Shown: positions 1 through 9,490, counted from the stretch's first letter. The stretch: DNA of 64,000 bases from an uncultured Synechococcus sp. (GCA_937911865.1 CALDSK010000051.1:62001-126000); one strand, 5' to 3'. Translations and numbers: made by a program. Notes: generated by a model not told the origin, from the letters alone.

Positions 1-432
1 CGTTTGTACTTTGGCAATTTGCCTCGGAGTTTAGAGCGCGAAGAATTTGAAGCTATTTTCAATGAAGATGCTGACAATTTGGTGTCTGTAAAGCTGATTT
101 CAGATCGTAAGACAGGCAAGTGCCGTGGTTTTGGCTTTGTGACTGCTAAAGACGATGTGACCGCAGACATGCTCGTTGAAAAGTACAATGGTTTCACGCT
201 GCAAGACGCCACGCTTAAAGTAGAAAAGGCCATGCCTCGCGCTGAAAAAGAGGACAGTGGTGATAAAGCATCTGGTCAGCAGCGACGTGCCAAGAAAGGT
301 GGTTCTCGTCGCGGCGGTAATAACGTTGTTGTTGCCGAGTCTCAAACAGCGGCGACCGGACCGGATCCGCGTTGGGCTCAAGATCTCGCTAAGTTGAAAG
401 AGATGTTGGCTGCGCAGACAACACCTTCCTAG
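1..432 (+). CDS. RRM-domain RNA-binding protein (5' end outside window)
   Basis: The reading frame is open from base 1 and has no start codon in the window, so the gene begins upstream. It encodes one RNA recognition motif with an RNP2-like LYFGNLP segment at the very start and an RNP1-like KCRGFGFV about 40 residues later. A basic, Gly/Arg-rich linker follows (QQRRAKKGGSRRGG), then a short acidic/hydrophobic helix ending in LAAQTTPS. Cyanobacterial Rbp proteins bind RNA and several are cold-induced or help localise mRNAs. The tail here is longer than in the shortest Rbp proteins. A strong terminator lies 39 bp downstream. The family is certain; the specific role is not. Confidence 0.85.
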   Translation, partial: RLYFGNLPRSLEREEFEAIFNEDADNLVSVKLISDRKTGKCRGFGFVTAKDDVTADMLVEKYNGFTLQDATLKVEKAMPRAEKEDSGDKASGQQRRAKKGGSRRGGNNVVVAESQTAATGPDPRWAQDLAKLKEMLAAQTTPS

Positions 433-440
433 ATGGGGCC

Positions 441-466
441 TGAGTTTAGGCTCTGAGTTTAGACTA
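441..466. repeat. 13-bp tandem duplication after the RRM gene
   Basis: Two adjacent 13-bp units, TGAGTTTAGGCTC and TGAGTTTAGACTA, start 8 bp after the stop codon. This is one of many locus-specific short tandem duplications found in 3' flanks in this window. Confidence 0.7.
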
Positions 467-470
467 AGTC

Positions 471-510
471 AAAGCAGCAGTCTGACTACGCTCAGACTGC
501 TGCTTTCTTT
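471..510 (+). terminator. Rho-independent terminator of the RRM gene
   Basis: A perfect 15-bp inverted repeat (471-485 with 492-506) with a 6-nt loop is followed by CTTTT. It sits just downstream of the RRM gene and is oriented to end it. Confidence 0.85.
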
Positions 511-617
511 TGGAATTGAGATAAATCGAGATGAATTGGGATTTTGTATAGTATCTATCGAGTTGAACAATATTGACGTCTGCTAATGTGTGAAGACTTT
601 TTTGTAGCGCAAACTTT

Positions 618-699
618 TTAGTCTGTACGTTTCTTAGTCTGTACGTTTCTTTTGCTCTGTACGATCCTTGCTCTGTACGGTCCTTGCTCTGTACGGTCC
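618..699. repeat. 16-bp tandem repeat array, five units, at the crtB stop
   Basis: Five 16-bp units: two copies of TTAGTCTGTACGTTTC (618-633, 634-649), a TT insertion, then three copies of TTGCTCTGTACGGTCC (652-667 with one change, 668-683, 684-699). The last unit ends inside the minus-strand stop codon of crtB (699-701), so the array begins exactly where coding ends. All units share CTGTACG. Confidence 0.9.
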
Positions 700-1634
700 T
701 ATGACATACGGGCGCGAATGAGCGCCTGGGGCAAACAAAGTATCTTTCGTGCTTTGGGAACGAAAGCCCGGCGATTGAAAACGTCGTAGTCATTTTCAAC
801 AATCACATCTAGAATTTTTCTATACAGCATAAGTGCTGTCCATACAGGCCAGCGAGCATCAGGATGGAGACGGCCAATGCCTGCTTCAGCCTCCTGGTAG
901 TACTTCAGAGCCCGCTGAATTTGAAAGCGCATGAGTGCTCGCCAGCGGTCGTCAATAACACTGTTAAAGAGATCTTCTTCGGTGTAGTCAAATAGCGCCA
1001 AATCTTCTAGTGGCAGATATATCCGTCCGCGCTGGGCATCTTCGCCAACGTCTCTCAAAATGTTGGTGAGCTGATTGGCCATGCCTAAGGAAACGGCCTC
1101 TTTGATCGGTACAACAGCTGGATTCTTTTGCATCCAGGGGGCAGTGTTAATATCGTCATCCATCCCCATGACTACTGTAGACATCAGGCCAACCGTGCCT
1201 GCGACTCTGTAGCAGTAAAGTTTGAGTTCTTCGAAAGTATCGTAGCGATCGCGTACCAGATCCATCCGCTGGCCTGAGATCATGTCTCTAAAGGGCTGAA
1301 TATCGAGGTCATACCGCTCTAGCGTATCGACCATTGCTACATCCAAATCATCTTTAGGTTTGCCTGCAAACAAAGACTCCAGCTGTCTTTCCCAGTGATC
1401 AAGCGTGCTAGATGTTGTGAACTTAGCTTGAGGCCCATCGACTAGCTCGTCGGTTCGTCGGCACCAGACATAAATGGCCCAAATCGCCCGGCGCTTTTCT
1501 TCCGGCATGAGCAGCGTTCCCATATAGAACGTTTTGGAAAACTCTGCCGTTATCTCTCGACATCGCTCGTAGGACTCTTGGAGAGGCACAAACTTTGGGG
1601 CGAGCTTCGTTGAAGGGTGAGTCAGTTGCAGCAT
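699..1634 (-). CDS. crtB: 15-cis-phytoene synthase
   Basis: Condenses two geranylgeranyl diphosphates into phytoene, the first committed step of carotenoid synthesis, at the membrane surface. The protein is 311 aa, usual for bacterial CrtB. Both Asp-rich, Mg2+-diphosphate-binding motifs are present: DELVD at residues 63-67 and NQLTNILRDVGED at 188-200. The start chosen is the ATG at 1634; a TTG one codon earlier is possible. The phytoene desaturase gene, which often precedes crtB in cyanobacteria, is not adjacent here, so the gene looks monocistronic. The 3' end runs straight into a 16-bp repeat array. Confidence 0.95.
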   Translation of the reverse strand: MLQLTHPSTKLAPKFVPLQESYERCREITAEFSKTFYMGTLLMPEEKRRAIWAIYVWCRRTDELVDGPQAKFTTSSTLDHWERQLESLFAGKPKDDLDVAMVDTLERYDLDIQPFRDMISGQRMDLVRDRYDTFEELKLYCYRVAGTVGLMSTVVMGMDDDINTAPWMQKNPAVVPIKEAVSLGMANQLTNILRDVGEDAQRGRIYLPLEDLALFDYTEEDLFNSVIDDRWRALMRFQIQRALKYYQEAEAGIGRLHPDARWPVWTALMLYRKILDVIVENDYDVFNRRAFVPKARKILCLPQALIRARMS

Positions 1635-2289
1635 CAATGCCTCAAACTGGAAAAAATGAACAATAGTGGTTGTAACAAGTGAGCGGCAGGCACTTACAGG
1701 TGACTTTGAATGAATTTAGCCACTGAGCCAGCGCGTAGATACCGATGAATTCTTTTATTACTGTATACGCCAACCGTATCGCCGGGCTAGCGCTGAACCT
1801 GTGCTCACAGCAGCGTCTTTATAATTGAGCAGCCTTTGAAAATTCTTCAAAAGACCTCTTGAGGAACGTCCAATCACCACTCAGCAATCTGTAATTTTTC
1901 TATTATATGTTTCAAAGCGTTACATTTTGAAACGAACCTGATTATCTCTTGTGAATGCATAGGTGTGAACCCATTGACCTGAGCTGCTTCCTAAATATGA
2001 GAAAAGTTCGCCGCCTGTTACGCTCTAGTCGAATACTTCAGTGGGTTTATGTAGTGGAATTCACAGTGGGATCTATGCAAAATATCCAATTGGGTTCATT
2101 CTTTTCGCTCATAGAATTTTCGCTGCTTGCCGCTGAGTGTGCGCTGGTAGCGAGCTATCATAAGGGCCTCTAAAAAATGATGAGTTGCATCAAAATGATG
2201 AGTTACGTCAGATTTGCGGCTTGATCAATAACAAAACATCTAACTTTTCTGTAGACCTAATTTCTGTTGCTCACTCTTAGAGGTATGTG
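1635..2289. other. Divergent intergenic region between crtB and glyA
   Basis: About 655 bp that must carry the promoters of crtB (minus) and glyA (plus). It is AT-rich around 1890-1950. An open frame at 1955-2173 has no recognisable domain and no good ribosome-binding site, and I do not call it a gene. A tandem duplication of 18 bp (AAAATGATGAGTTGCATC at 2174-2191, AAAATGATGAGTTACGTC at 2192-2209) lies about 80 bp upstream of glyA. I could not assign promoter boxes or a riboswitch. Confidence 0.5.
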
Positions 2290-3573
2290 ATGACACAAGC
2301 GAACGTTGATTTCTTACAGCAGAGCGATCCAGCGCTAGCCGCCATTATTGGCAAAGAGCTGAATCGTCAGCAGACCCATCTAGAGCTGATTGCAAGTGAG
2401 AATTTTACGTCACCTGCGGTGATGGCAGCCCAGGGCTCAGTGCTAACAAATAAGTATGCAGAAGGCCTCCCTAGCAAGCGCTACTACGGTGGCTGTGATT
2501 TTGTTGATCAAGCAGAGCAGCTAGCAATTGACCGGGTAAAGGAGCTGTTTGGGGCCGCCCATGCTAACGTTCAGCCACATTCGGGAGCCCAAGCCAACTT
2601 TGCGGTGTTTTTGGCACTGCTGAAGCCTGGCGACACCATTCTGGGGATGGATTTGTCTCATGGTGGTCATCTCACACATGGGTCACCTGTGAACTTTTCT
2701 GGTAAGTGGTTCAACGTGGTGCAGTACGGTGTGAGCCGTGAGAGCGAGCAATTAGACTACGAGGAAATCCGTCAGGTAGCGCTAGAACATAAGCCAAAGA
2801 TGATTATCTGTGGCTATTCGGCCTATCCTCGAACGATTCATTTTGATAAGTTCCGAGCGATCGCTGATGAAGTCGGTGCCTATCTGATGGCCGATATTGC
2901 TCATATTGCAGGGTTAGTGGCCACAGGAGAGCATCCCAATCCCTTGCCTCACTGCGATGTTGTCACGACCACTACGCACAAAACTTTGCGCGGTCCGAGA
3001 GGCGGTCTGATTATGACCCGCGACGTGGACTTGGGTAAAAAGTTTGACAAGGCTGTCTTTCCCGGTAGCCAAGGGGGGCCTTTAGAGCATGTGATTGCGG
3101 CAAAAGCGGTTGCTTTTGGTGAAGCGCTAAAACCTGAGTTCAAAACCTATTGCCAGCAGGTGATTAAGAATGCGAAAGCGCTGGCTGCTCAGCTGCAGGA
3201 AAGAGGGATTAAGGTCGTCTCAGACGGTACTGACAATCATTTAGTCCTGGTTGATTTGCGCTCTATTAATATGACGGGTAAGATTGCCGATGCTCTAGTG
3301 AGTGAGGTCAATATTACGGCGAATAAGAATACTGTCCCCTTCGATCCGGAGTCTCCGTTTGTCACTAGCGGACTTCGCCTAGGCACACCGGCGATGACGA
3401 CTCGGGGCATGGGTGAATCTGAGTTTGTTGAAATCGCCAATATTATTGCCGACTGCTTGCTCAATCCTAGCGATAGTCAGGTAGAGGCTGACTGTAGGCA
3501 GCGGGTGGGTAATTTGTGCGATCGCTTCCCGCTCTATCCTCACCTTCAAGTCGCTGAACCCGCTCTTGTTTAA
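2290..3573 (+). CDS. glyA: Serine hydroxymethyltransferase
   Basis: PLP enzyme interconverting serine and glycine with transfer of a one-carbon unit to tetrahydrofolate; cytosolic; also part of photorespiratory glycine recovery. The 427-aa protein has the conserved [10 protein letters not shown] near the N-terminus, the [13 protein letters not shown] segment, and the PLP-lysine motif [14 protein letters not shown] around residue 230. The length is standard. Start: ATG at 2290, with AGAGG 7 nt upstream; a GTG one codon earlier is the alternative. The gene is monocistronic, with a good terminator about 100 bp downstream. Confidence 0.97.
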   Translation: MTQANVDFLQQSDPALAAIIGKELNRQQTHLELIASENFTSPAVMAAQGSVLTNKYAEGLPSKRYYGGCDFVDQAEQLAIDRVKELFGAAHANVQPHSGAQANFAVFLALLKPGDTILGMDLSHGGHLTHGSPVNFSGKWFNVVQYGVSRESEQLDYEEIRQVALEHKPKMIICGYSAYPRTIHFDKFRAIADEVGAYLMADIAHIAGLVATGEHPNPLPHCDVVTTTTHKTLRGPRGGLIMTRDVDLGKKFDKAVFPGSQGGPLEHVIAAKAVAFGEALKPEFKTYCQQVIKNAKALAAQLQERGIKVVSDGTDNHLVLVDLRSINMTGKIADALVSEVNITANKNTVPFDPESPFVTSGLRLGTPAMTTRGMGESEFVEIANIIADCLLNPSDSQVEADCRQRVGNLCDRFPLYPHLQVAEPALV

Positions 3574-3675
3574 CTCACGACAGGTCTCTGCTAGCGTCCG
3601 TACTGCCCAAAATTTGATTTGAGTGGCGGATAAGCTTTAACAAGACCTGAAAAAGTCTGCTAGCAATCGGTTAAA

Positions 3676-3721
3676 AAAACAGGTCCAGCAGGATGACACA
3701 TCCCTGGGCCTGTTTTGATTT
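3676..3721 (+). terminator. Rho-independent terminator of glyA
   Basis: 13-bp stem (3676-3688 with 3704-3716, one G-T pair) with a 15-nt loop, followed by GATTTTT. It lies about 100 bp after the glyA stop codon. Confidence 0.8.
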
Positions 3722-4287
3722 TTGGTTAATTATTTTTTTGGTTAACTATCTTTTGGGGTTAATTAAGGCCTGAGCGTAGGTCTGCGTAGACAAGGTGGAA
3801 GGGGTTAACGGCTATTAACAGATAGTAAAAATGAGCTTGAGCTTAAAAATCGAGAGGTCGTAGTATCAAGCTCAGTATTCAGTCTTAATATCAACTTTAT
3901 TTGATATTAGATGCGATCAGGGAACTCTAATTCTGCAAGGCGCTATCTTAGCCATTGCATCTGCTCATCTTATCTGGGAAAGAAACTGTAGAGTGTAGGT
4001 GAAGGACTGTTGATTATTTTCCTGCTATGGGGTAGGTAGTAAGAAGGTATACTGTCGCCCAGTAGCCTCCACAGTCACGGCATCTAGGTTCTAGATTGAC
4101 CTACTTTTAGATGCAATCAATATCAATCAATTAAGCAGCAGAATAAGCAAGGCACCCTTTCTTATTCTTAACTGGGTTAAGAAGCGCTCGGAAAAAGACA
4201 GCTAAGCCGGATTTTGGTCCAATGAGCGCGTAGCAATTTCACAAAAGACTTCGTTTTAACTCTGTTCACCTTATATTCTCTGTTCAG
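3718..4287. other. Intergenic region glyA to wecA-like gene
   Basis: No gene is visible. It begins with three imperfect 14-17 bp units ending in GGTTAATT/GGTTAACT (3718-3764). Further on are several inverted repeats: AATATCAA/TTGATATT near 3890-3910, AGAATAAG/CTTATTCT near 4140-4170, and CTTAAC/GTTAAG immediately after it. The last two lie 110-150 bp upstream of the next gene and could form a structured leader. No promoter hexamers are convincing. Confidence 0.4.
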
Positions 4288-5346
4288 ATGGCGTTCCCGC
4301 TCTATCACCTGTTTGCATTTGTTGTTTCAGCTGCGGTTGTTCTGGTTTTGACTCCGATTGTTCGTAAGGCGGGGCTGGCCAGTGGCAGAGTCGATTTGCC
4401 AGGAGGTCGCAAGGTTCATAGCCAGCCGATGGTAAGGCTAGGCGGCGTTTCTATTTTCTTCGGTGTGTTGATTGCACTGCTGCTAGTGTGGGCGCTAGGT
4501 GGATTTCTCGGGGGCGATGGAGAGCCGCTAAAACGGGTTTCTGAATATTCTGTCTGGGGCGTTACTTTAGGCGGGTTGGCCTTTTTTGTCATTGGTTTGG
4601 TCGATGATTTATTCGGTCTATCACCCATTAGCCGTCTGATTATGCAGGCGTCGGTAGCCTCTGTTGCCTGGTGGGTGGGCGTTGATATTCGATTTTTGAC
4701 GATTCCTTTTCTGGGTCTGACCCAGCTGCCCGGCTGGCTAAGTTTGATCGTGACTATATTTTGGCTGGTCGGCATGGCCAACGCGATTAACTGGATTGAT
4801 GGTCTAGACGGTTTGGCTGCAGGGGTCTCAGGTATTGCCGCTGTGGTGATGATGATTGTGAGCTTTTCGATGGGTCAGCCTGCTGCAGCACTGATTGCAG
4901 CGGCACTCGCAGGTGGCTCACTGGCCTTCTTGAAGTACAACTTCAACCCAGCTCAAATATTTATGGGTGACGGCGGCGCCTACTTCATCGGATTTACGCT
5001 GGCAGGTGTAGGTGTAATTGGCTTAGTAAAAGGTGTGACAACGGTCGCCGTTTTGCTGCCTTCTTTAACATTGGCTGTACCCATCTTAGATATGTCGGCG
5101 GTGATTCTGCTGCGGCTGCGGCAAGGCCTATCTCCGTTTGTGGCAGACAAGAGACATCTACACCACCGGTTGCTCAATGCTGGATTTTCTCATCGCTTCA
5201 CTGTAATTTTCATCTATGTGCTGGCACTTTGGGTAGGCAGTTTAGCGATGGCTGTCTCGGGGCTGCGTGCGGGTGTTCCCTTTGTATGTGCTTCTACTGC
5301 GCTGCTGAGCTATACCGGCTGGCGTGCCGTTCGCTACGCTAAGTAA
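4288..5346 (+). CDS. WecA/MraY-family polyprenyl-phosphate sugar-1-phosphate transferase
   Basis: Integral membrane enzyme that transfers a sugar-1-phosphate (usually GlcNAc-1-P) from a UDP-sugar to undecaprenyl phosphate, the first lipid-linked step of cell-surface polysaccharide synthesis. The 352-aa protein is almost entirely hydrophobic helices. It carries the family's Asp motifs: GLVDDLFGLSP (about residues 107-117), NAINWIDGLDGLAAG (about 165-180) and MGDGGAYFIGF (about 225-235), plus the His-rich KRHLHHRLL loop (about 288). Many cyanobacteria carry such a homologue distinct from MraY; the exact sugar is not readable from sequence. It is convergent with a membrane glycosyltransferase gene, which may act in the same pathway (inference). 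Confidence 0.88.
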   Translation: MAFPLYHLFAFVVSAAVVLVLTPIVRKAGLASGRVDLPGGRKVHSQPMVRLGGVSIFFGVLIALLLVWALGGFLGGDGEPLKRVSEYSVWGVTLGGLAFFVIGLVDDLFGLSPISRLIMQASVASVAWWVGVDIRFLTIPFLGLTQLPGWLSLIVTIFWLVGMANAINWIDGLDGLAAGVSGIAAVVMMIVSFSMGQPAAALIAAALAGGSLAFLKYNFNPAQIFMGDGGAYFIGFTLAGVGVIGLVKGVTTVAVLLPSLTLAVPILDMSAVILLRLRQGLSPFVADKRHLHHRLLNAGFSHRFTVIFIYVLALWVGSLAMAVSGLRAGVPFVCASTALLSYTGWRAVRYAK

Positions 5347-5386
5347 ATTCCATATTTTTGCCGAGTGCCCTTATTCCTCATAGATT

Positions 5387-7069
5387 TTATCTGGTGGCTG
5401 TTACTGGATACGGGTCCGGATAGGCCTTGATTAACTTTTTCGCCTGATAGAGATAAAAGATTTCTGAGTTTTCGCCGCCCCTTTGGGTGGCGATTGCTGT
5501 CAGTGGCGTAATAGATTCGAAATAGGGTGCCATTTCACTCAAGAACTCAGTTTGAGATGTGCTGGCAATACTCATCAGGAGTGCGTTTTTTCCTATCCAA
5601 TTCTGTGGATTGAACCAAAACGCGTGGCCACGAGGATCGATCGTCAAGCTGATGACTGGTATGGTTGATGCCTTTGTGTTGGATTGGGGCATGGCCATCG
5701 CGAAGTAACCACTGCGCCAATATTCTCGGGTCGCGACGAAGTCGCTTTGGGCGATCGCACCTGAAAACTCATCCGATGCTGCCAGCCGCTGTTGCAGCTG
5801 TACGACATCAATTAGCTGAGTTGACGGGTCAGCTTCTACTGTCACGATACCGCCAAGGATGGCGTAATCACCTGGTTTTTGCAGGGTGCCCAATCGGATG
5901 TGTGTCAGTGTAAATATCAATACTGTGCCTACAATCCAACCCGTTGTTTTGAGCCAGCGGCTGACCTTATGATGTGGCCACCTAGCAGCGGCGTGGCCCA
6001 GCAGAATGATTAGGCTCCACAACCCAGGTGCAGGCCAGGCCGGAAATGTGTGAGCTGCGCCGCCGATGAGCGTAAATGCGATTGCCACTGGCAAGCCCGT
6101 CCAAAGTAAAAAGTTAATTTTCTCTAGTCTAACCTGCGCTGTTGTTGTTCTGTGCTCAGGCCGCTGCAGACGTAGGTTCGCGAATGTGTGAAAGGCTGTT
6201 TTGAGCGTCACCCACCACAGCGGAAGCGCAATACTAGGAAAAAGGTAGCCAGCCTGTGCGCCGATGACGCCCAGCAACGCACCCAAAGAATAGCTGTGAG
6301 GTTCTAAAGCATTGGGGTCTAGCTGGTACTGTGTAAAGCGATCACCTAGCTGAAACCGAAACGAAATCCAATCGTGTTGCGCATTCCAGTAAAAAATTGG
6401 CAGCACTGTAATCGCAAAAGCAACAGCTCCAACCAACAGCCATTTGGAAGTTAACGCCGCACGGTATTGACGGTGAGCAAGGCAAAAAAGCACCAGTCCT
6501 AAGCCCAACACAAACCCGTGATACTTACCTAAGCAAGCGAGCCCAACTATGAAGCAAATCCAGACTAGCCGTGAGGTGGGCCGATAAGCATAAGCCTGCT
6601 GGTCAGCGGGAAAAAATTCATAGCTGCATAGGTAAAGCGCCAAGCCCCAGAAGAACATCAGGGTATTGTCTGGCGCTGCGAGAATGCCGAAGCTAAGGAA
6701 AAAAAGCGGGGTCAAAGAGGCGATCGCACAGCTCAAAAATCCTACTCTGCTGCCAAACAGCTGTTTGGCAGTGGCATACAGCAGCCATAAACACCCTGTA
6801 AATAACCCCAGTGCGCCCAGTCGTAGCGTAAAGGGCGTCACGATTCCTGTCAGCCAAAGTCCGATGCCTGCTGACCAGGCAACGGCTGGCGGGTGATCAA
6901 AATAGCTCCAATCCAAATGCTGTGTGTAGAGAAAGTAGTAAGCTTCATCGAATCCGACGGGCAGAAAGTAAGCGATAACGCTGCGAAACAGGAGTCCACC
7001 TGCTAACACCTGCCAAAGCACCCCGATAGGCTGGTTGGCGGTTGCTTGCTCAGTAGTTGGGCCGTTCAC
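5387..7069 (-). CDS. GT39/PMT-type membrane glycosyltransferase
   Basis: A 560-aa polytopic membrane protein of the ArnT/PMT_2 superfamily, which uses polyprenyl-phosphate sugars as donors and acts on the outer leaflet. The acidic first-loop motif is present (GFDEAYYFLYTQ near residue 38), followed by SYFDHPP, typical of this group. About ten hydrophobic segments fill residues 20-390, then a soluble C-terminal domain of about 170 residues. A GTG start at 7069 is used; no in-frame ATG is better placed. Substrate unknown. It is transcribed toward the WecA-like gene. Confidence 0.85.
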   Translation of the reverse strand: MNGPTTEQATANQPIGVLWQVLAGGLLFRSVIAYFLPVGFDEAYYFLYTQHLDWSYFDHPPAVAWSAGIGLWLTGIVTPFTLRLGALGLFTGCLWLLYATAKQLFGSRVGFLSCAIASLTPLFFLSFGILAAPDNTLMFFWGLALYLCSYEFFPADQQAYAYRPTSRLVWICFIVGLACLGKYHGFVLGLGLVLFCLAHRQYRAALTSKWLLVGAVAFAITVLPIFYWNAQHDWISFRFQLGDRFTQYQLDPNALEPHSYSLGALLGVIGAQAGYLFPSIALPLWWVTLKTAFHTFANLRLQRPEHRTTTAQVRLEKINFLLWTGLPVAIAFTLIGGAAHTFPAWPAPGLWSLIILLGHAAARWPHHKVSRWLKTTGWIVGTVLIFTLTHIRLGTLQKPGDYAILGGIVTVEADPSTQLIDVVQLQQRLAASDEFSGAIAQSDFVATREYWRSGYFAMAMPQSNTKASTIPVISLTIDPRGHAFWFNPQNWIGKNALLMSIASTSQTEFLSEMAPYFESITPLTAIATQRGGENSEIFYLYQAKKLIKAYPDPYPVTATR

Positions 7070-7172
7070 AGGTTCATTCCGGTAGTTCTGTTGCTTGGGA
7101 CTGACTTAATCGGCCTGAGCGCAACGGATATTTCTAAGCTTCATCATTTCACAGCCATTAGTATTCGGCATG

Positions 7173-7210
7173 GGTATCTGGTATTGGTATCCGGCATTGG
7201 TGTCTGGTCT
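7173..7210. repeat. 13-bp imperfect tandem triplication upstream of cinA
   Basis: Three consecutive imperfect units, GGTATCTGGTATT, GGTATCCGGCATT and GGTGTCTGGTCT, lie 60-95 bp before the cinA start. The divergent glycosyltransferase gene starts at 7069, so the array is in the shared promoter region. Confidence 0.6.
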
Positions 7211-7268
7211 CTAGAGCCTTTACAATCAAGCTATTCACCGCGTTCTTGCCCTTAAGCCGCCATTGCCC

Positions 7269-8528
7269 ATGAACAGAAGTGCTGAAATTATCTGTGTTGG
7301 TACAGAGCTATTGCTGGGCGATATTTTGAACGGGAACGCGCAATATTTGGCTCAGCAGCTAGCTAGTTTGGGGATTGCGCATCATTATCAAACGGTAGTG
7401 GGTGACAATCCAACCCGTCTTAAGCGGGCAGTGGCGATCGCCTGTGAAAGGGCTCGGCTGCTCATCTTTACCGGTGGACTAGGGCCTACTCCTGACGATC
7501 TGACCCTTGCTACCCTCGCTGAGTTTTTTGATACAGATCTCGCTGAGCGCCCAGAGATTGTGGCCGATCTAGAAGCAAAATTTGCTAGTCGAGGCCGAAC
7601 CCTGAATAAAACCAGTCGCCGCCAAGCTCAGCTGCCAAAAGGTGCAGACATTTTGCCCAACCCCGTAGGCACAGCGCCAGGCGTGATTTGGGAACCTCGG
7701 AACGGGCTAAGCGTGCTGACCTTTCCGGGTGTGCCCTGGGAAATGAAAACGATGTGGGAAACAACAGCGGTGCCTTACCTGCAAAACAGCGGTTGGGCTA
7801 AAGGGGTGATTCACTCTCGCATGCTGAAGTTTTGGGGAATGGGAGAAACTACCCTTGCTAAACAGGTTCAGCCTTTATTATTTGCTGAAAATCCGACCGT
7901 AGCGACCTACGCATTAGGCGGCGAAGTGAAGCTAAGAGTTTCTGCTAGGGCGGAATCGATTGAGGCAGCGAATGCCCTAATTGACCCGGTGGTCGATGAG
8001 ATTCGGCAGATAACCGGTACCGCCTGCTACGGACAAGACTCTGAAACGATGGCTGAGGTGGTTGGGCAGCTGCTGTTGGCCCAAAAACAAACCGTAAGCG
8101 TGGCCGAATCTTGTACAGGTGGCGGTATCGGTCAACTGCTGACGGCGGTTGCCGGTAGCTCTGGTTACTTTTGGGGCGGCATCATTTCTTACGATAATCG
8201 GGTAAAGCAAGGCCTGCTGGGCGTAGAGGCGTCGGTGTTGGCCCAGCAGGGTGCGGTGAGCGCAGAGGTCGCAGCCGCTATGGCGACTGGTGTGCGCGAT
8301 CGCACTGGTACGCACTGGGGCATTAGCGTGACTGGTATTGCGGGTCCTGGTGGCGGCAGTGTAGAAAAGCCCATAGGCTTGGTTTATGTCGGTCTATCTT
8401 CTCGTCACTTCACGCGCACCGAGAAATTTTTGTTTAATCAGTCACTGACCCGTGAGCAAATTCGTCAGCGGACTGCGCTCAGCGCGTTGAACTTGTTGCG
8501 GATAGAGCTGCTTGGGAAAAATAACTAA
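7269..8528 (+). CDS. cinA: CinA-like protein with nicotinamide-nucleotide amidase domain
   Basis: A two-domain 419-aa protein. The N-terminal MoCF/COG1058 domain (residues 1-170) starts with AEIICVGTELLLGDI and contains FTGGLGPTPDDLT. The C-terminal PncC domain (about 255-415) has VSVAESCTGGGIGQLLT and SVTGIAGPGGG and is expected to deamidate NMN for NAD recycling. CinA is competence- and DNA-damage-linked in several bacteria. The ATG at 7269 is preferred over a TTG two codons earlier. A 16-bp triple repeat begins within its stop codon. Confidence 0.93.
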   Translation: MNRSAEIICVGTELLLGDILNGNAQYLAQQLASLGIAHHYQTVVGDNPTRLKRAVAIACERARLLIFTGGLGPTPDDLTLATLAEFFDTDLAERPEIVADLEAKFASRGRTLNKTSRRQAQLPKGADILPNPVGTAPGVIWEPRNGLSVLTFPGVPWEMKTMWETTAVPYLQNSGWAKGVIHSRMLKFWGMGETTLAKQVQPLLFAENPTVATYALGGEVKLRVSARAESIEAANALIDPVVDEIRQITGTACYGQDSETMAEVVGQLLLAQKQTVSVAESCTGGGIGQLLTAVAGSSGYFWGGIISYDNRVKQGLLGVEASVLAQQGAVSAEVAAAMATGVRDRTGTHWGISVTGIAGPGGGSVEKPIGLVYVGLSSRHFTRTEKFLFNQSLTREQIRQRTALSALNLLRIELLGKNN

Positions 8529-8574
8529 TGCGGGTAGTTCGGAATGCGGGTAGTTCGGAATGCGGGTAGTTCGG
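8527..8574. repeat. 16-bp perfect tandem triplication at the cinA stop
   Basis: Three identical copies of AATGCGGGTAGTTCGG at 8527-8542, 8543-8558 and 8559-8574. The first copy starts on the second base of the cinA TAA stop (8526-8528). Perfect identity suggests recent expansion. Each unit contains an ATG, but no useful reading frame follows. Confidence 0.93.
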
Positions 8575-8808
8575 AAAATCCGGAAAGTTTTCCTGAAATT
8601 TCAGTGAATATACAGTCTAAAGAAATAAAGGAAATTATGTAAATTCACACTGTGGCTATCTTGATCATTACTCACGATTCGTTATCATATATACAAGTTT
8701 GCGCAGTCTTTACAAATGCTAAAGTGCTGTGTAGTTTAACCGGCTTGTCTGTGATTTGAGTCACTTCTGACAGGCTTTGCAAGAATATGAGAGGGAGCAA
8801 TCTAGCTC

Positions 8809-8946
8809 ATGGACTACATCGATCAGGCGCTTGATAAGCTCAGAGAATGGGTTGATAAGGTAATTGATGCCTTATTTGGACCTCAACCTCAGCCAGAGCA
8901 TGAGCCTATCCCTATCCCAGTTGATGACCGTCGTCCTCGTCGTTAG
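8809..8946 (+). CDS. 45-aa small protein, amphipathic helix plus Pro-rich tail
   Basis: An ATG is preceded by a purine-rich GAGGGAG 11 nt upstream and opens a 45-codon frame. The product starts MDYIDQALDKLREWVDKVID, a likely amphipathic helix, continues with a short hydrophobic ALFG, and ends in an acidic Pro/His segment (PQPQPEHEPIPIPVDD) and a basic RRPRR terminus. The organisation looks selected rather than random. I do not recognise a family and assign no function. It stands alone, 280 bp after cinA and 100 bp before aroQ. Confidence 0.6.
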   Translation: MDYIDQALDKLREWVDKVIDALFGPQPQPEHEPIPIPVDDRRPRR

Positions 8947-9049
8947 GTTACTCTATTCCACAGCCTCTATTGTCTCTTGACCAAGGGGGGCCGATAAAAC
9001 TAGTCTGACGAATGCTAAGCTTTGCTAGCTTAATTGTCTGGTAAAGATT

Positions 9050-9490
9050 TTGATCAGCATTCTTGTTCTAAGTGGTCCCAACCTCAATATGTTGGGAAAG
9101 CGAGAGCCTGAAGTTTATGGCTCTAAGACGCTAGAAAGCATTAGCAACCGTTTGAAACAGGTTGGTGATGACTTGAACGTTAAACTAGCGTTCTTTCAAT
9201 CTAATCACGAAGGTGCCCTGGTGGATCAGATTCAACTTGCGTTGGATTTCCATCAGGGCATTTTAATAAATCCAGGTGCCTACACCCATACCAGTGTGGC
9301 AATTCGAGATGCGATCGCTGCTGTTGCCATACCCACTGTAGAAATTCATCTCAGTAACATTCATAAGCGCGAGGCCTTTCGCCATCACTCTTATATTGCG
9401 CCAGTCGCGGTCGGACAAATTAGTGGTTTTGGAGCAGATAGCTATCGTCTCGGTCTAGAAGGGCTGGTCAATTATTTGCGAAAATCATAG
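9050..9490 (+). CDS. aroQ: Type II 3-dehydroquinate dehydratase
   Basis: Third step of the shikimate pathway (3-dehydroquinate to 3-dehydroshikimate); cytosolic dodecamer. The 146-aa protein has the usual family length. It has the N-terminal [17 protein letters not shown] with the catalytic Arg/Tyr region, the [15 protein letters not shown] segment and the [19 protein letters not shown] active-site loop. The start is a TTG at 9050; no ATG or GTG is better placed, and the protein aligns from its first residues. The 3' end carries a 15-bp duplication that includes the stop codon. Confidence 0.95.
   Translation: MISILVLSGPNLNMLGKREPEVYGSKTLESISNRLKQVGDDLNVKLAFFQSNHEGALVDQIQLALDFHQGILINPGAYTHTSVAIRDAIAAVAIPTVEIHLSNIHKREAFRHHSYIAPVAVGQISGFGADSYRLGLEGLVNYLRKS

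Noticed and set aside
618..699. Possible CRISPR array
   Set aside because: Units are 16 bp and directly adjacent with no spacers; no cas genes in the window. The same holds for the other tandem arrays.
464..802. 112-codon minus-strand frame across the crtB 3' end
   Set aside because: It runs through the RRM-gene terminator and the 16-bp repeats and overlaps crtB out of frame; repeat-driven open frame.
1955..2173. 72-codon frame upstream of glyA
   Set aside because: No ribosome-binding site, no protein-like pattern and no recognised domain. The only support is that a tandem repeat starts right after its stop, which is not enough.
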